Below are positions 1 to 8,603 of a DNA stretch of 64,000 nucleotides, one piece after another; position 1 is the stretch's first letter; the number at the start of each line of letters is the position of its first letter. This stretch comes from SZUA-370 sp034003955 (GTDB taxonomy: Bacteria; Spirochaetota; Spirochaetia; Treponematales; UBA12059): contig JAVEXO010000009.1 in assembly GCA_034003955.1 (NCBI GenBank), forward strand, positions 8,411 through 72,410, given 5' to 3'. The notes under the pieces are model-generated. The model had not been told where the DNA came from. It saw only the letters and a list, made by a program, of their open reading frames with translations, and did not search any database. The position numbers and the translations under genes are program-made.

Positions 1-843
1 GAATTCTGTGTCGGTGGTGGCGCCCTGCTCGATGTAAAGCAGCAGGAGTTCTTCGCCTCATTTGGCGTGCCTATATTCCAGGGCTACGGTCTGACCGAGG
101 CCGCTCCAATCATAAGTTCCAACTCGCCATTATCATACAAGTTTGGAACATCTGGCCGTGTGGCAGCCTCGGTGGAATGCACCATACGCAAGGCCGATGG
201 CTCCATCTGTGAGACAGGGGAGACTGGCGAGATAGTGATACGCGGCGGCAATGTGATGAAGGGTTACTACAAGAACCCCGAGGCATCGGCCAAGGCTCTT
301 AGAGACGGTTGGCTGTGGACCGGTGACCTGGCATACTACGATGCCGACGGTTTTCTCGTCGTCGTCGGCAGGGAAAAGGCCCTGCTCATAGCGGAGGATG
401 GAGAGAAGTACAGTCCCGAGGAGATAGAGGAGGCTGTGGGCAGCTCTACGGAGGCCTTTAGCGAAATCATGGCCTGGAATGAGCAACGCAAGTACACCAT
501 AGCCTTGGTAACTCTGGATACGGACAAGGTCAAGAGGCTGGCTTCCGAGCGCGGTGCCGCCGATCCTGAATCAGTCCTTGCCCTCTTAAGGGAGGAGTTT
601 TACAAGTTCAGGACAAACTCCAAGGCCAAGAAGGTGCAGGCTGCCTGGATACCCGCAACATTCATGATTGTGCCGGGACAGTTCTCAGACAAGGATGGTA
701 CCGTCAATTCAACCATGAAGCTGGTGCGGCATCGCGTGGCGGCCTTGTACCATGAGCTCATAGAGTACGCCTACACGAAGAGCGGAGACAGGCCGGAGAA
801 TGAGCGTAACCTCGAGACGCTCAAGAAACTCCTTGACATGTAG
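1..843 (+). CDS. long-chain acyl-CoA synthetase (AMP-forming), C-terminal part, cut by window start
   Basis: The frame is open from base 1, so the N-terminal half is outside the window and about 280 residues are visible. Family: AMP-binding acyl-CoA synthetase/ligase (ANL superfamily), which activates fatty acids with ATP and CoA at the membrane. Seen: the adenylation motif GYGLTEAAPIISSN, then GEIVIRGGNVMKGYYKNPE, then WLWTGDLAYYD with the ATP-ribose Asp, and the hinge region VVGREKALLIAEDGEKYSPEEIE. The usual GRxKD hinge reads GREKA, as also happens in other long-chain ligases. The last 20 or so bases overlap the convergent downstream gene. A second member of the family lies at 24103. The chain length of its substrate cannot be read from the sequence. 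Confidence 0.9.
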   Translation, partial: EFCVGGGALLDVKQQEFFASFGVPIFQGYGLTEAAPIISSNSPLSYKFGTSGRVAASVECTIRKADGSICETGETGEIVIRGGNVMKGYYKNPEASAKALRDGWLWTGDLAYYDADGFLVVVGREKALLIAEDGEKYSPEEIEEAVGSSTEAFSEIMAWNEQRKYTIALVTLDTDKVKRLASERGAADPESVLALLREEFYKFRTNSKAKKVQAAWIPATFMIVPGQFSDKDGTVNSTMKLVRHRVAALYHELIEYAYTKSGDRPENERNLETLKKLLDM

Positions 844-1615
844 GCTCTTCCATCTCGACGAGCAGGCTCCAGTAACGCTTTGGCATTCTGGACGCCTGTA
901 GAGATGGGTTTAGCCTCTCCTGTATGGCAGTCGATTGAAAGTAGCAGCGCCATAGATTCCTGATGGTGTTTTCTCGATCAGAGAAGGCCTTTAGTAGATC
1001 GTCTGAGCCAAGGCTGAAGCCCTCGGCAATGCTCCATGACTGACCCGGCTCATGGAGTATGGCCGTGCCCCGAGTGCTGTCATGGATGACGAAACGCATC
1101 GGCTCAAATCTAGAGCAGAAATGGTCGGCAATAAGCATGAGTACATCGCTTGATGGGCGTATGGCGGCGTACCAGCATCCATCTGACAATTCAGAGAATC
1201 GTACAAGGCCTGTGAGCAGGTGAGCCTCCGCTCGTGATCGATGGGCCGCCTTCTCCACGGCTAGAATAACAGGATCGGACAGGTCGTTCATGACCTGGGC
1301 TCCCTCGAAGCGTAGTCTCCTTATCACCGTGGCAATGCACGAGTCGGCATCGGGGCTGTCTGAAAGAAAGGCTTCTAGCAGGCATCTCATGGCCTTAGTG
1401 CCGACTAAGCGTGTCATTCTTTGCCATAGAGAGGCGGCACGCTCATCGTCGCGCGTTGCAGTAAACCGGGTCTCGAATAGTTCCTCGGGGCGGTCTGCCC
1501 TGAGCACTCGAGGTGGGGGCGCCGGCGTGTTCAAGGCATCGGCGCAGGCGCATAGGAAGCCAGGAAAGCTACCATCATGGGATATCGTCGCCTCAGACTC
1601 TGACTCACTGGTCAT
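821..1615 (-). CDS. DUF4130 / TIGR03915-type DNA metabolism protein, partner of radical SAM protein
   Basis: 264 residues starting MTSESESEATISHDGSFPG. The ATG overlaps the TGA of the upstream radical SAM gene as ATGA, which fixes the start; the open frame continues upstream to 1960 but only as an out-of-frame shadow of that gene. The family hallmarks are visible in order: YDGSFxGF-like N-terminus (HDGSFPGFLCA), the GLVRFSEL segment, the pair HFCSRFEPMRFVIHD, and the C-terminal ERLNPSLQASRMPKRYWSLL. Members are almost always coded beside a radical SAM HhH protein, sometimes fused to a uracil-DNA-glycosylase domain, and are annotated as putative DNA modification or repair proteins with unproven activity. 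The stop overlaps the convergent acyl-CoA synthetase by 23 bases. Confidence 0.85.
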   Translation of the reverse strand: MTSESESEATISHDGSFPGFLCACADALNTPAPPPRVLRADRPEELFETRFTATRDDERAASLWQRMTRLVGTKAMRCLLEAFLSDSPDADSCIATVIRRLRFEGAQVMNDLSDPVILAVEKAAHRSRAEAHLLTGLVRFSELSDGCWYAAIRPSSDVLMLIADHFCSRFEPMRFVIHDSTRGTAILHEPGQSWSIAEGFSLGSDDLLKAFSDRENTIRNLWRCYFQSTAIQERLNPSLQASRMPKRYWSLLVEMEEPTCQGVS

Positions 1616-3057
1616 GGCGTATCCTTCTGGTCCCAGTCTAGCTCGAGTTGCCTGGGTGCCAGGATGTTCCTCGCTCCGTCTGCCAGAGCCATACGTGCGT
1701 AGCATGCGTCTGGCTCTACCCGTTTGCCCATGGAGGGTAGTAGGGGAGAGACTCCTGAACAGCTTACAAAGAAGGCCGCGCGTTTCATGACGACGCCCAG
1801 CGTTTTGAGGCTCTCTGGTTTGAGGCTGGAGCGGGAACGAGCCCGCAGTATCTTGCTGGCAGACTTGGGACCTATGCCAGGGACCCTGAGTAATTCCAGG
1901 TAGTCGGCCTTGTTGACGTCTACAGGAAAACGATTGAGATTGCGAAGTGCCCATACGCATTTTGGGTCTAGATCAGGATCCAGGTTTGGGTGCTCAGGTG
2001 ACAGTATCTCGTCGGCACGGAACCCGTAGAATCGAAAGAGCCAATCGGCTTGGTACAGGCGATGCTCTCGCAGGAGAGGCGGGCCTGCCAGGGTTGGAAC
2101 GCGTGGATCAGAGCCGGCGGGGACGAAGGCCGAGTAATAGACACGCCTGACGTCGTAGGCGAGGTAGAGGTTCTCGGCGAGACTTAGGATTGTTGCGTCA
2201 GATTCGGGGCTGGCGCCAACGACGAGCTGGGTGCTCTGGCCGGCAGGCAGTATGGCCGCTTTAGGATTACGGGTTCGGCTCTTGCGCGCGGCCATCACCG
2301 ATGGGCAGGTCGCTGCATAGATGGGAGCGGGTTCGGCTGCCTGGCTCTTCAGTGCCGGTAGATCCTGCCATGCTGTGTCTGTCGCAGAGTCTGCTGCTGA
2401 GGGGGATTGGGGTGCCGGGAGGCTGGCGCTGGCAGATGGCGAGAGTATACGCCGTGGTTCAAAACCACTGGCACGGGAGAGGGTGCGCATGACGCCGAAT
2501 ATGGCTGATGGTTTCTTGTCGGGAGCAACCAGAGCCAGGCTTGCAGCGCTTGGTAACTCAATGTTGACAGAGACTCGATCGGCCCATCGGGCGGCCTCGG
2601 TGACGAGTTCTGGACTGGCGCCGGGTATGGCCTTGAGGTGAAGGTAGCCGTTCCAGTGTTCTTGTATACGGAGGGTCTTGGCTACGCCTATCATCCGTTC
2701 CATGGTGGCGTCGGGGCAGCCTACGACTCCTGATGACAGGAATACCCCCTCTATGTAGTTGCGCCTATAGAAGTCCATGGCCAGCCGGACCAGTTCATCT
2801 GGCTCGAAGCCAGCCCTGGGGATGTCGTTTGACCGGCGGTTTACGCAATATGCGCAGTCGTAGGCACAGGCATTTGAAAGCAGCACCTTGAGGAGAGACA
2901 CACAACGGCCGTCGGCTGCCCAGCTATGGCAGATGCCTCCGACCGCGGCATTTCCTATCCCACCCTGAGCCGTCTGCCGGGCGCTGCCTGATGATGAGCA
3001 TGAGGCGTCATACTTGGCTGCGTCTGACAGAATCTGTAGTTTGTGATGGGTATCCAT
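1612..3057 (-). CDS. radical SAM protein with C-terminal helix-hairpin-helix, putative DNA modification/repair
   Basis: 481 residues. The cluster motif CAYDCAYC near residue 64 binds the [4Fe-4S] cluster that cleaves S-adenosylmethionine. A helix-hairpin-helix (LLRVPGIGPKSASKILRAR) in the C-terminal third is a nonspecific DNA-binding element. This architecture defines the putative DNA modification/repair radical SAM family, whose substrate is unknown. Its partner DUF4130 gene follows with an ATGA overlap, so the pair is translationally coupled. Odd: between about residues 205 and 265 lies a low-complexity Ser/Ala/Pro-rich stretch (SPSASASLPAPQSPSAADSA and beyond) that interrupts the barrel; I recall typical members as shorter. 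A promoter with TTGACC, 17 bases and TATCAT precedes it. Confidence 0.85.
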   Translation of the reverse strand: MDTHHKLQILSDAAKYDASCSSSGSARQTAQGGIGNAAVGGICHSWAADGRCVSLLKVLLSNACAYDCAYCVNRRSNDIPRAGFEPDELVRLAMDFYRRNYIEGVFLSSGVVGCPDATMERMIGVAKTLRIQEHWNGYLHLKAIPGASPELVTEAARWADRVSVNIELPSAASLALVAPDKKPSAIFGVMRTLSRASGFEPRRILSPSASASLPAPQSPSAADSATDTAWQDLPALKSQAAEPAPIYAATCPSVMAARKSRTRNPKAAILPAGQSTQLVVGASPESDATILSLAENLYLAYDVRRVYYSAFVPAGSDPRVPTLAGPPLLREHRLYQADWLFRFYGFRADEILSPEHPNLDPDLDPKCVWALRNLNRFPVDVNKADYLELLRVPGIGPKSASKILRARSRSSLKPESLKTLGVVMKRAAFFVSCSGVSPLLPSMGKRVEPDACYARMALADGARNILAPRQLELDWDQKDTP

Positions 3058-3072
3058 GCCGTCTCCCCGGCA

Positions 3073-3101
3073 ATGATACTATACAAATGTTAAGCGGTCA
3101 A
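3073..3101 (-). promoter_or_regulatory. sigma-70-type promoter for the radical SAM/DUF4130 operon
   Basis: Read on the minus strand: TTGACC (3101-3096), a 17-base spacer, TATCAT (3078-3073). The start codon follows at 3057 with GGGGAG upstream as ribosome binding site. The promoter sits in the 47-base gap after the upstream gene. Confidence 0.6.
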
Positions 3102-3104
3102 CGA

Positions 3105-4634
3105 TCAGGTTTTGTTGTAACGCCTGAGGTCGGAGGGAGGCATGCCCATGGCGGGCAGGGCAAGGAGTAGTCGGCCTTCTACGATTCTGGCCATGCGGGA
3201 ACCTATGGCATTGAATGAGAAGAATGCAAGGTCAGACCATGTATATGGAACGCGTATGCGGTAGCTATGTTCATCTCTATGAATAGTCTCATAGTTGAAC
3301 CCGGCAGGAAAGGCGGCCAGATCCGAGGTTCGGCCTTCCATGACGCGGTCATTTGAGTGCGAGCGTATGCGATCCCTCAGGGTACGGTACTGCTGCGCCT
3401 CGCTTGGTAGGAGCAACCCGCCTTCAAGGATCATGGCATCGAAGTCGTTGCGGAAGCCGTCGCCTCCTATGTCCATGAGCCTATGAAAACGTGTGCAAGA
3501 CATCCATGAGAAATCAAGTTCTACACCGTAGGCACCTATGCCTGTCTGGATGAGTTCTTGCAGGTGGAGCATAAGCTTATGGGCGTTTCTCAGGAAACGG
3601 TAATCAGGATCAACACCGTCTGTCTTTCTTGGCTTGTTGAAGCCTATGGCCTCCAGGCTGTGCCCATGCCCACGCATGGCACAGACATAGTCATAGACCC
3701 TGTTGACGAAGTACTTCATTGAGAAGAACCATTCAGGGGGCGAGACGAAGAGGCCAAGCGGGAAACGGCGCCTGCAATAGAGGCTGAAGGCCCTGCTACC
3801 TATGACAGAATGCACCTGGACCCTGTCACAGGTGCCGTCCAGGCCTATGGTCAGGGCTGAGGCATCTGATCGTATCTTGGCAAAGGTTGGCTTGCTCGAG
3901 CCTAGGCCAAGGAAATGCTCGAACAGGACGGCGTCAGGCAAGGGCCTGACCGGTGAGAAAACACGCTCCCTAATGAGAGGATAATCCTTTATGATGCGGA
4001 TGCTGCGCTCATTTGTTCTGTAGAACAAGGCCGCCTGGAAACGCTTTGTCGCGTCTGTGTTATACAAGGCGTGCATGACCGATGACTCGCGGAGCAGGGT
4101 GTAGTCGGGATGCAGGTCGAGTACTATGCCAAATCGTCGGTGTAGCTCGCCACGCAGGGTAGCAAGGCCTCTGGACAGTTCTGAAAAGCCTTGGGCAGAC
4201 AGACTGTCGTCTACGATGATGTTGAGGTCGACGTCTGTTGCATGCTGGACCCCAAGATCGTTATAGGCAGAGAATAGTCGCCCCAGGCCAAAGACGAATA
4301 CGGCATCCACGATGCGTGGCTTTAAGGAACCCAGGAATACCAGTCGAATCCAGTTTTCGACGGCAAAGCGGTTTAGGTCCTTGCGGGGGTAGAGGTAATC
4401 GTCGGCAACAGACGAAGGATCGAGTCTATGGAGGCCTGTATCCCGCAGTGTCCTGTTTCGTCTGTCGAAAGTCTTCTCTATGAGGCTAGCTAGTTCCGAG
4501 GGATTCTTGCCAGACCGTGCTCGAGCCTCTAGTTCTTGCTCAAGCTCACGATACTCTGGGTCTCTATACTGCAAGGTACTCAGGCTGTTTATCGAGACAG
4601 TAGAGCTACATGCCTTGGCGGGCGCTGTTGACAT
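3105..4634 (-). CDS. unknown protein with nucleotidyltransferase-like DxD motif
   Basis: 509 residues; I do not recognise the family with certainty. Residues about 110-150 read VFVFGLGRLFSAYNDLGVQHATDVDLNIIVDD. A glycine-rich turn followed by D-x-D and hydrophobic strands is the signature of the nucleotidyltransferase fold (GlnD/DUF294-like, where the pair of Asp bind metal), and this is inference. The rest, with YFVNRVYDYVCAMRGHG and HKLMLHLQEL, is helical. There are no membrane segments or signal peptide. The N-terminus is charged and probably coiled (PEYRELEQELEARARSG). The start ATG has only AAGG immediately before it, so initiation is uncertain. It is transcribed toward the radical SAM operon but that operon has its own promoter. 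Confidence 0.6.
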   Translation of the reverse strand: MSTAPAKACSSTVSINSLSTLQYRDPEYRELEQELEARARSGKNPSELASLIEKTFDRRNRTLRDTGLHRLDPSSVADDYLYPRKDLNRFAVENWIRLVFLGSLKPRIVDAVFVFGLGRLFSAYNDLGVQHATDVDLNIIVDDSLSAQGFSELSRGLATLRGELHRRFGIVLDLHPDYTLLRESSVMHALYNTDATKRFQAALFYRTNERSIRIIKDYPLIRERVFSPVRPLPDAVLFEHFLGLGSSKPTFAKIRSDASALTIGLDGTCDRVQVHSVIGSRAFSLYCRRRFPLGLFVSPPEWFFSMKYFVNRVYDYVCAMRGHGHSLEAIGFNKPRKTDGVDPDYRFLRNAHKLMLHLQELIQTGIGAYGVELDFSWMSCTRFHRLMDIGGDGFRNDFDAMILEGGLLLPSEAQQYRTLRDRIRSHSNDRVMEGRTSDLAAFPAGFNYETIHRDEHSYRIRVPYTWSDLAFFSFNAIGSRMARIVEGRLLLALPAMGMPPSDLRRYNKT

Positions 4635-5068
4635 CCTTAGAAAATCCCCTGATGCATAGTTTGAGTCTATCCTGCTCTAAATGTGGGCTTGGGGTCAAGA
4701 ATGCACCAGCGTGTCTATAGTCAGTATTGGGCACTTGACCCTGGAGAGCGCTCACGTTATTGTGTGAAGTAACAAAAGTAAGGAGGGTGCCATGCATAAG
4801 GTGCCAATTGTTTTATCTCCTCCAGATACTTGTTGTCTATACGCGACAGGTAGCACTCCAGTCGTATTCTCTGCCTCCACCTTCTCTAGCGCTTCTCCCC
4901 GCCTCCGTCTACGCCTTCGTCGTCGTTAATTCTTCCCCTACACACAGAGCAATACAATAAATCATCGGACCTGCTTGGGTTCTGATGTTTTGTCATAACT
5001 ACGAAATTTTCCATGCCGCTACGGGCGAGGTCCCTGTGGCGTGCTGGGTCAATTTTAAGGAGAATCAT
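4635..5068. other. 434-base intergenic region upstream of argG, two weak promoter candidates
   Basis: No credible gene. It separates the divergent unknown gene and argG. On the plus strand TTGACC (4735-4740), 17 bases, TATTGT (4758-4763) is a possible sigma-70 promoter that would give a leader of about 300 bases. A TACAAT at 4953-4958 without a good -35 box is an alternative. Bases 4865-4935 are strikingly pyrimidine-rich (CTTCTCCCCGCCTCCGTCTA). I looked for T-box and ARG-box features and found none. Confidence 0.35.
5057..5063 (+). promoter_or_regulatory. ribosome binding site fixing the argG start
   Basis: AAGGAGA lies 5 bases before ATG at 5069. The frame is open 28 codons further upstream to 4985, but that extension has no ribosome binding site and precedes the conserved N-terminus MKKTALAYSGGLDTS. 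Confidence 0.8.
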
Positions 5069-6346
5069 ATGAAGAAGACAGCATTAGCATACTCTGGGGG
5101 GCTCGATACAAGCGTCATAGTCCCCTGGCTCAAGGAACACTATGATTGCGATGTCATAGCCGTATGTGGAGACGTAGGCCAGGATGCCGACTGGGAAGGG
5201 CTAGAGAAGAAGGCTCTGTCGTCGGGGGCTTCCAAGCTCATCGTCAATGATCTTAAAAAGGAATTCGTAGAGGACACGTTGTGGGCCCTGGTAAAGGCCG
5301 GTGCGCTGTATGAAGGCAGGTATCTTCTTGGCACGGCGGCGGCGCGGCCGCTTATTGCCAAGGCCCTTGCCGAGACCGCACAGGCCGAAGGTTGCGATGC
5401 CGTGGCACATGGATGCACAGGAAAGGGAAACGACCAGGTGCGCTTCGAGATGGGCATCAAGGCTTTTGCCCCGGAATTAGAGATAATTGCTCCATGGAGG
5501 ATATGGGACATGGGTAGCCGCGAGGAAGAGATAGCCTATCTCGATGCGCGAGGCATCCCGGTGCCATTTAAAAATGGCGACTCCTATAGCCGTGACGACA
5601 ATCTATGGCACGTCAGCCATGAGGGGCTGGACCTGGAGGACACACAGAACGAACCAATCCTTCCTGGCATGCTCAAGATGTGTGTTCCACCACAGGATGC
5701 TCCTGACGAGCCAGAATACGTTGAACTGACTTTTGATGCAGGCGTGCCCGTGGCCGTAGACGGTATAAGCATGGACGGAGTATCACTCGTATCGGTACTC
5801 AACGAGCTGGGAGGAAGGCACGGTGTTGGCATCCTCGACATGGTTGAGAATCGCGTGGTGGGCATGAAGAGCAGGGGTGTGTACGAGACGCCTGCCGGAA
5901 CGATAATAATGGAGGCCCACGCCAAGTTAGAGCAGCTGTGCCTTGACAGGAAGGCCATGTCATTCAAGGCTACGGTGGCACAACGCTTCGCCGAGCTACT
6001 CTACGAGGGGGAGTGGTATTCTCCCCTCATGGAGGCTGTCAATGCCTTTGTTAACGTAACGCAACAGACTGTATCGGGTACCGTGAGGCTCAAGCTGTGG
6101 AAGGGCAGTCTCAACTGCGCCGGCATGGACTCTTCCTATTCCCTGTATGATCATTCACTAGCCAGCTTCTCTACAGGCCCACTCTTTGATCATCATGATG
6201 CAAGCGGCTTCATCAATCTGTATTCATTGCCGGTCAAGGCACGGGGTCTCATGAAGGCCAGGCTGGCTTCTCGTGAATCCGCGAAGCAGGCCCATGGCTC
6301 CGGGGGAACGGGGTTTTTATCGTCCAAGATAGTGGCGGCGTACTAG
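5069..6346 (+). CDS. argG: argininosuccinate synthase
   Basis: 425 residues, close to the usual 400. Joins citrulline and aspartate with ATP, the penultimate step of arginine synthesis in the cytosol. The PP-loop AYSGGLDTS is at residues 7-15. GCTGKGNDQVRFE binds substrate further on, and the C-terminal half carries the expected KLWKGSL and YSLYDHSLASF. It is followed after one base by argH, so the two last steps of arginine synthesis are co-transcribed. In this organism the pair could also work beside the carbamoyl-transfer chemistry of the YgeW operon, but nothing in the sequence links them. Start chosen on the AAGGAGA ribosome binding site. Confidence 0.97.
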   Translation: MKKTALAYSGGLDTSVIVPWLKEHYDCDVIAVCGDVGQDADWEGLEKKALSSGASKLIVNDLKKEFVEDTLWALVKAGALYEGRYLLGTAAARPLIAKALAETAQAEGCDAVAHGCTGKGNDQVRFEMGIKAFAPELEIIAPWRIWDMGSREEEIAYLDARGIPVPFKNGDSYSRDDNLWHVSHEGLDLEDTQNEPILPGMLKMCVPPQDAPDEPEYVELTFDAGVPVAVDGISMDGVSLVSVLNELGGRHGVGILDMVENRVVGMKSRGVYETPAGTIIMEAHAKLEQLCLDRKAMSFKATVAQRFAELLYEGEWYSPLMEAVNAFVNVTQQTVSGTVRLKLWKGSLNCAGMDSSYSLYDHSLASFSTGPLFDHHDASGFINLYSLPVKARGLMKARLASRESAKQAHGSGGTGFLSSKIVAAY

Positions 6347-6347
6347 G

Positions 6348-7769
6348 ATGCCCGGCGTGCTAAGGCTGTGGGAGACATCCCCGTCGGGACTGGATCCGAG
6401 GGTAGACTCATTTCTGTCATCGCTGTCCATTGATTCAAGGCTCCTGGAGACAGACCTGGAAGGCTCGTTAGCACATGCCGCCATGCTTGGCGCCTCGGGC
6501 ATCATTCCGATGCAAAAATCCGAGGCGCTTGTCGAGACCCTGGAGGCGATGCTCTCCGAGGCTCGTGTTGGTAGCCTGGCACCTGATGCCCTATCGGAAG
6601 ATGTTCACTCGTTTATAGAACAGGAGCTTACACGGCGCCTGGGCGACGCGGGAAAGGCGGTACATGCCGGGCGCAGCCGCAACGATCAGATTGCTCTTGA
6701 TATGAAATTATTCCTGAGAAAGGCATTCTCAGGGGCCATGGAGGGCCTGTTTGATGTGATAGATGCCCTCTGCGATCTTGCAAGCCATCATGTCGAGACA
6801 TACATGCCTGCGTACACGCATATGCGACGGGCCCAGCCTTCAAGTCTGGCCTTTCACCTGCTGGCATGGTGCGCCGCCCTTGAACGCGATTGTAGTCGTT
6901 TTGCCGATGCGGCCAGGCGGGCGGACGAGTGTCCTTTAGGGTCGGCTGCGGTGGCTGGCTCAGGTTTGCCGCTGGATCGTGGGGCTGTGGCTGCCGCTCT
7001 CGGCTTCTGTCGGCCCAGCCGCAACGCCATGGATGCCACGGCGGATCGCGATGCCTGTGTCGACTATGCCGCCGCCGCCTCGAGCCTCCTTATGCACCTG
7101 TCTCGATACTGCGAGGAGATAATCCTGTGGTCATCGGCAGAATTTGGTTTCATCAGCATTGCAGACAAGTGCTCAACGGGTTCAAGCATCATGCCTCAGA
7201 AGCGCAACCCTGACGTTGCGGAGCTGATACGGGGAAAGACCGGCAGGGTGTTCGGCTCCTTGATGTCGCTACTTACTATACAGAAGGGTTTGCCCTTGGG
7301 GTATGACAGGGATATTCAGGAGGACAAGGCGGCAGTCTTCGACATATGCGACACACTGTCTGGGGTCTTGCCGGCATTCGTGGCCCTCATCGAGGCACTA
7401 AAGCCCAGTCCTCTGGCAATGGCGGCCGCCTTGGAACAGGGATTTTCTGAGGCCACAGACTTGGCTGAACTGCTCGTGCTTAATGGCGTACCGTTCAGGG
7501 AAGGCTACCAGGCGACCAAGGCCGCCGTTGCCTTGGCCTCTGAGAAGGGGGTCTGCCTTGCCGAGCTCGACGACACAGAATTGGCTCTAGCCTCTGATGC
7601 CTTTGAAAAGGCAGGTATTATGGCGGCCTCATTGGCATCATTCCTGGCTCCTGGTGCCTGCGTAGCGCGTAGAGACATGGTCGGCGGACCCGCTCCCCGG
7701 AGGGTGCTGGAAGAGATAGCCAGGCTCCGCGGATTCGTAGCCTCAGGCCGCAAGGGCGGAAAGCATTAA
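6348..7769 (+). CDS. argH: argininosuccinate lyase
   Basis: 473 residues of the fumarase/aspartase superfamily; splits argininosuccinate into arginine and fumarate. Seen: HAGRSRNDQ at 106-114, MPAYTHMRRAQP at 153-164 with the catalytic His, and the superfamily signature GSSIMPQKRNPD at 278-289 on the flexible Ser loop. The start lies one base after the argG stop, so the genes are coupled. The N-terminus starts MPGVLRLWE, matching the usual LWGGRF-type opening loosely. Confidence 0.96.
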   Translation: MPGVLRLWETSPSGLDPRVDSFLSSLSIDSRLLETDLEGSLAHAAMLGASGIIPMQKSEALVETLEAMLSEARVGSLAPDALSEDVHSFIEQELTRRLGDAGKAVHAGRSRNDQIALDMKLFLRKAFSGAMEGLFDVIDALCDLASHHVETYMPAYTHMRRAQPSSLAFHLLAWCAALERDCSRFADAARRADECPLGSAAVAGSGLPLDRGAVAAALGFCRPSRNAMDATADRDACVDYAAAASSLLMHLSRYCEEIILWSSAEFGFISIADKCSTGSSIMPQKRNPDVAELIRGKTGRVFGSLMSLLTIQKGLPLGYDRDIQEDKAAVFDICDTLSGVLPAFVALIEALKPSPLAMAAALEQGFSEATDLAELLVLNGVPFREGYQATKAAVALASEKGVCLAELDDTELALASDAFEKAGIMAASLASFLAPGACVARRDMVGGPAPRRVLEEIARLRGFVASGRKGGKH

Positions 7770-7815
7770 CCATGAGAGGCTCATGATCCGCGGCTGGAAG
7801 CAGGAGGCATCTTGG

Positions 7816-7821
7816 TATAGT
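7816..7821 (+). promoter_or_regulatory. extended -10 box TGG-TATAGT giving a probably leaderless mRNA
   Basis: TATAGT preceded by TG plus one base (7813-7815) ends 8 bases before the ATG at 7830. There is no ribosome binding site between them. A GCAGGAGG lies at 7800-7807, too far upstream (22 bases) to serve this ATG. Confidence 0.45.
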
Positions 7822-7829
7822 ATGAGCGC

Positions 7830-8603
7830 ATGATACGATTCCTCTTCAAGAAGAGCTTCTACGATTTCTGGGACAACCTGCTTCGTCTGGCCATGGTCAA
7901 CCTGGGATTCCTGCTTCTGGCGGCCTTGCCCTTCCTGCTTTCGCGTCTTGTGGGAAGGTCTGTCCTCTCCTCGGTGTTTCTTCTGGTGTTGGGAGTGACG
8001 ATGCTATGCGTCTACATGGCCGCCGTATCACTCCTGGTGCGACGTATTTCTGACTACGGAAGCTTTGGCCTCTTCGATCTAAAGGATGCGTTGCGGCAGG
8101 CCTGGCCTGCAGGACTCATGTTGGCGGCCATCGTCGTCGTCTTGACTCTCGTGGCGACGATGGCACTGCCGTTCTATATGGCAATGGGTTCATTTGTAGG
8201 AGTCTTTGCAGGCTCCATGGTATTCTGGATTCTTATAGCGTTGCTGTTAGCCTTGCAGTTCTACCTGCCTGTACGCGCCAGGATAGACAAAGACCCCATC
8301 AAGATACTTAAAAAATGCCTTATAGTGTCCGTCGATAATCCTGGCTTGACACTTGTAAGCGGGCTTATCAATACGGCTGTCTTGGTGCTGTCTCTGTTTG
8401 CGGCCTTCCTCTTGCCCGGCCCGGCCGCCATGCTGCTCCTCGTAGACGAAGCCTTGCGACTCGTCATGCTCAAGTATGAATATCTGGAGGCTCACCCTGG
8501 AGCCAACAGGCGGAAGATACCCTGGGATGATCTTTTAGCGGATGACAGGGAACGCACCGGTACTCGTTCCCTGCGAACTATCGTCTTCCCGTGGAAAGAC
8601 TAG
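7830..8603 (+). CDS. integral membrane protein, unknown function (YesL/DUF624-like organisation)
   Basis: 257 residues with about five or six hydrophobic segments: roughly 18-40, 45-72, 92-115, 120-150 and 180-210. The N-terminus MIRFLFKKSFYDFWDNLLRLAMVN is amphipathic and resembles small membrane proteins of the DUF624/YesL type, but I cannot assign it securely. The C-terminal 40 residues are charged and cytoplasmic. Its stop shares the palindromic CTAG with the stop of the convergent lpdA gene. The start has no Shine-Dalgarno sequence and a -10 box just upstream. Confidence 0.6.
   Translation: MIRFLFKKSFYDFWDNLLRLAMVNLGFLLLAALPFLLSRLVGRSVLSSVFLLVLGVTMLCVYMAAVSLLVRRISDYGSFGLFDLKDALRQAWPAGLMLAAIVVVLTLVATMALPFYMAMGSFVGVFAGSMVFWILIALLLALQFYLPVRARIDKDPIKILKKCLIVSVDNPGLTLVSGLINTAVLVLSLFAAFLLPGPAAMLLLVDEALRLVMLKYEYLEAHPGANRRKIPWDDLLADDRERTGTRSLRTIVFPWKD

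Noticed and set aside
1616..1960. N-terminal extension of the DUF4130 protein
   Set aside because: It lies wholly inside the radical SAM gene in another frame, and the ATGA overlap at 1612-1615 gives the natural start.
4635..5068. T-box or arginine riboswitch leader of argG
   Set aside because: No T-box sequence, no stem I and no terminator-antiterminator pair visible.
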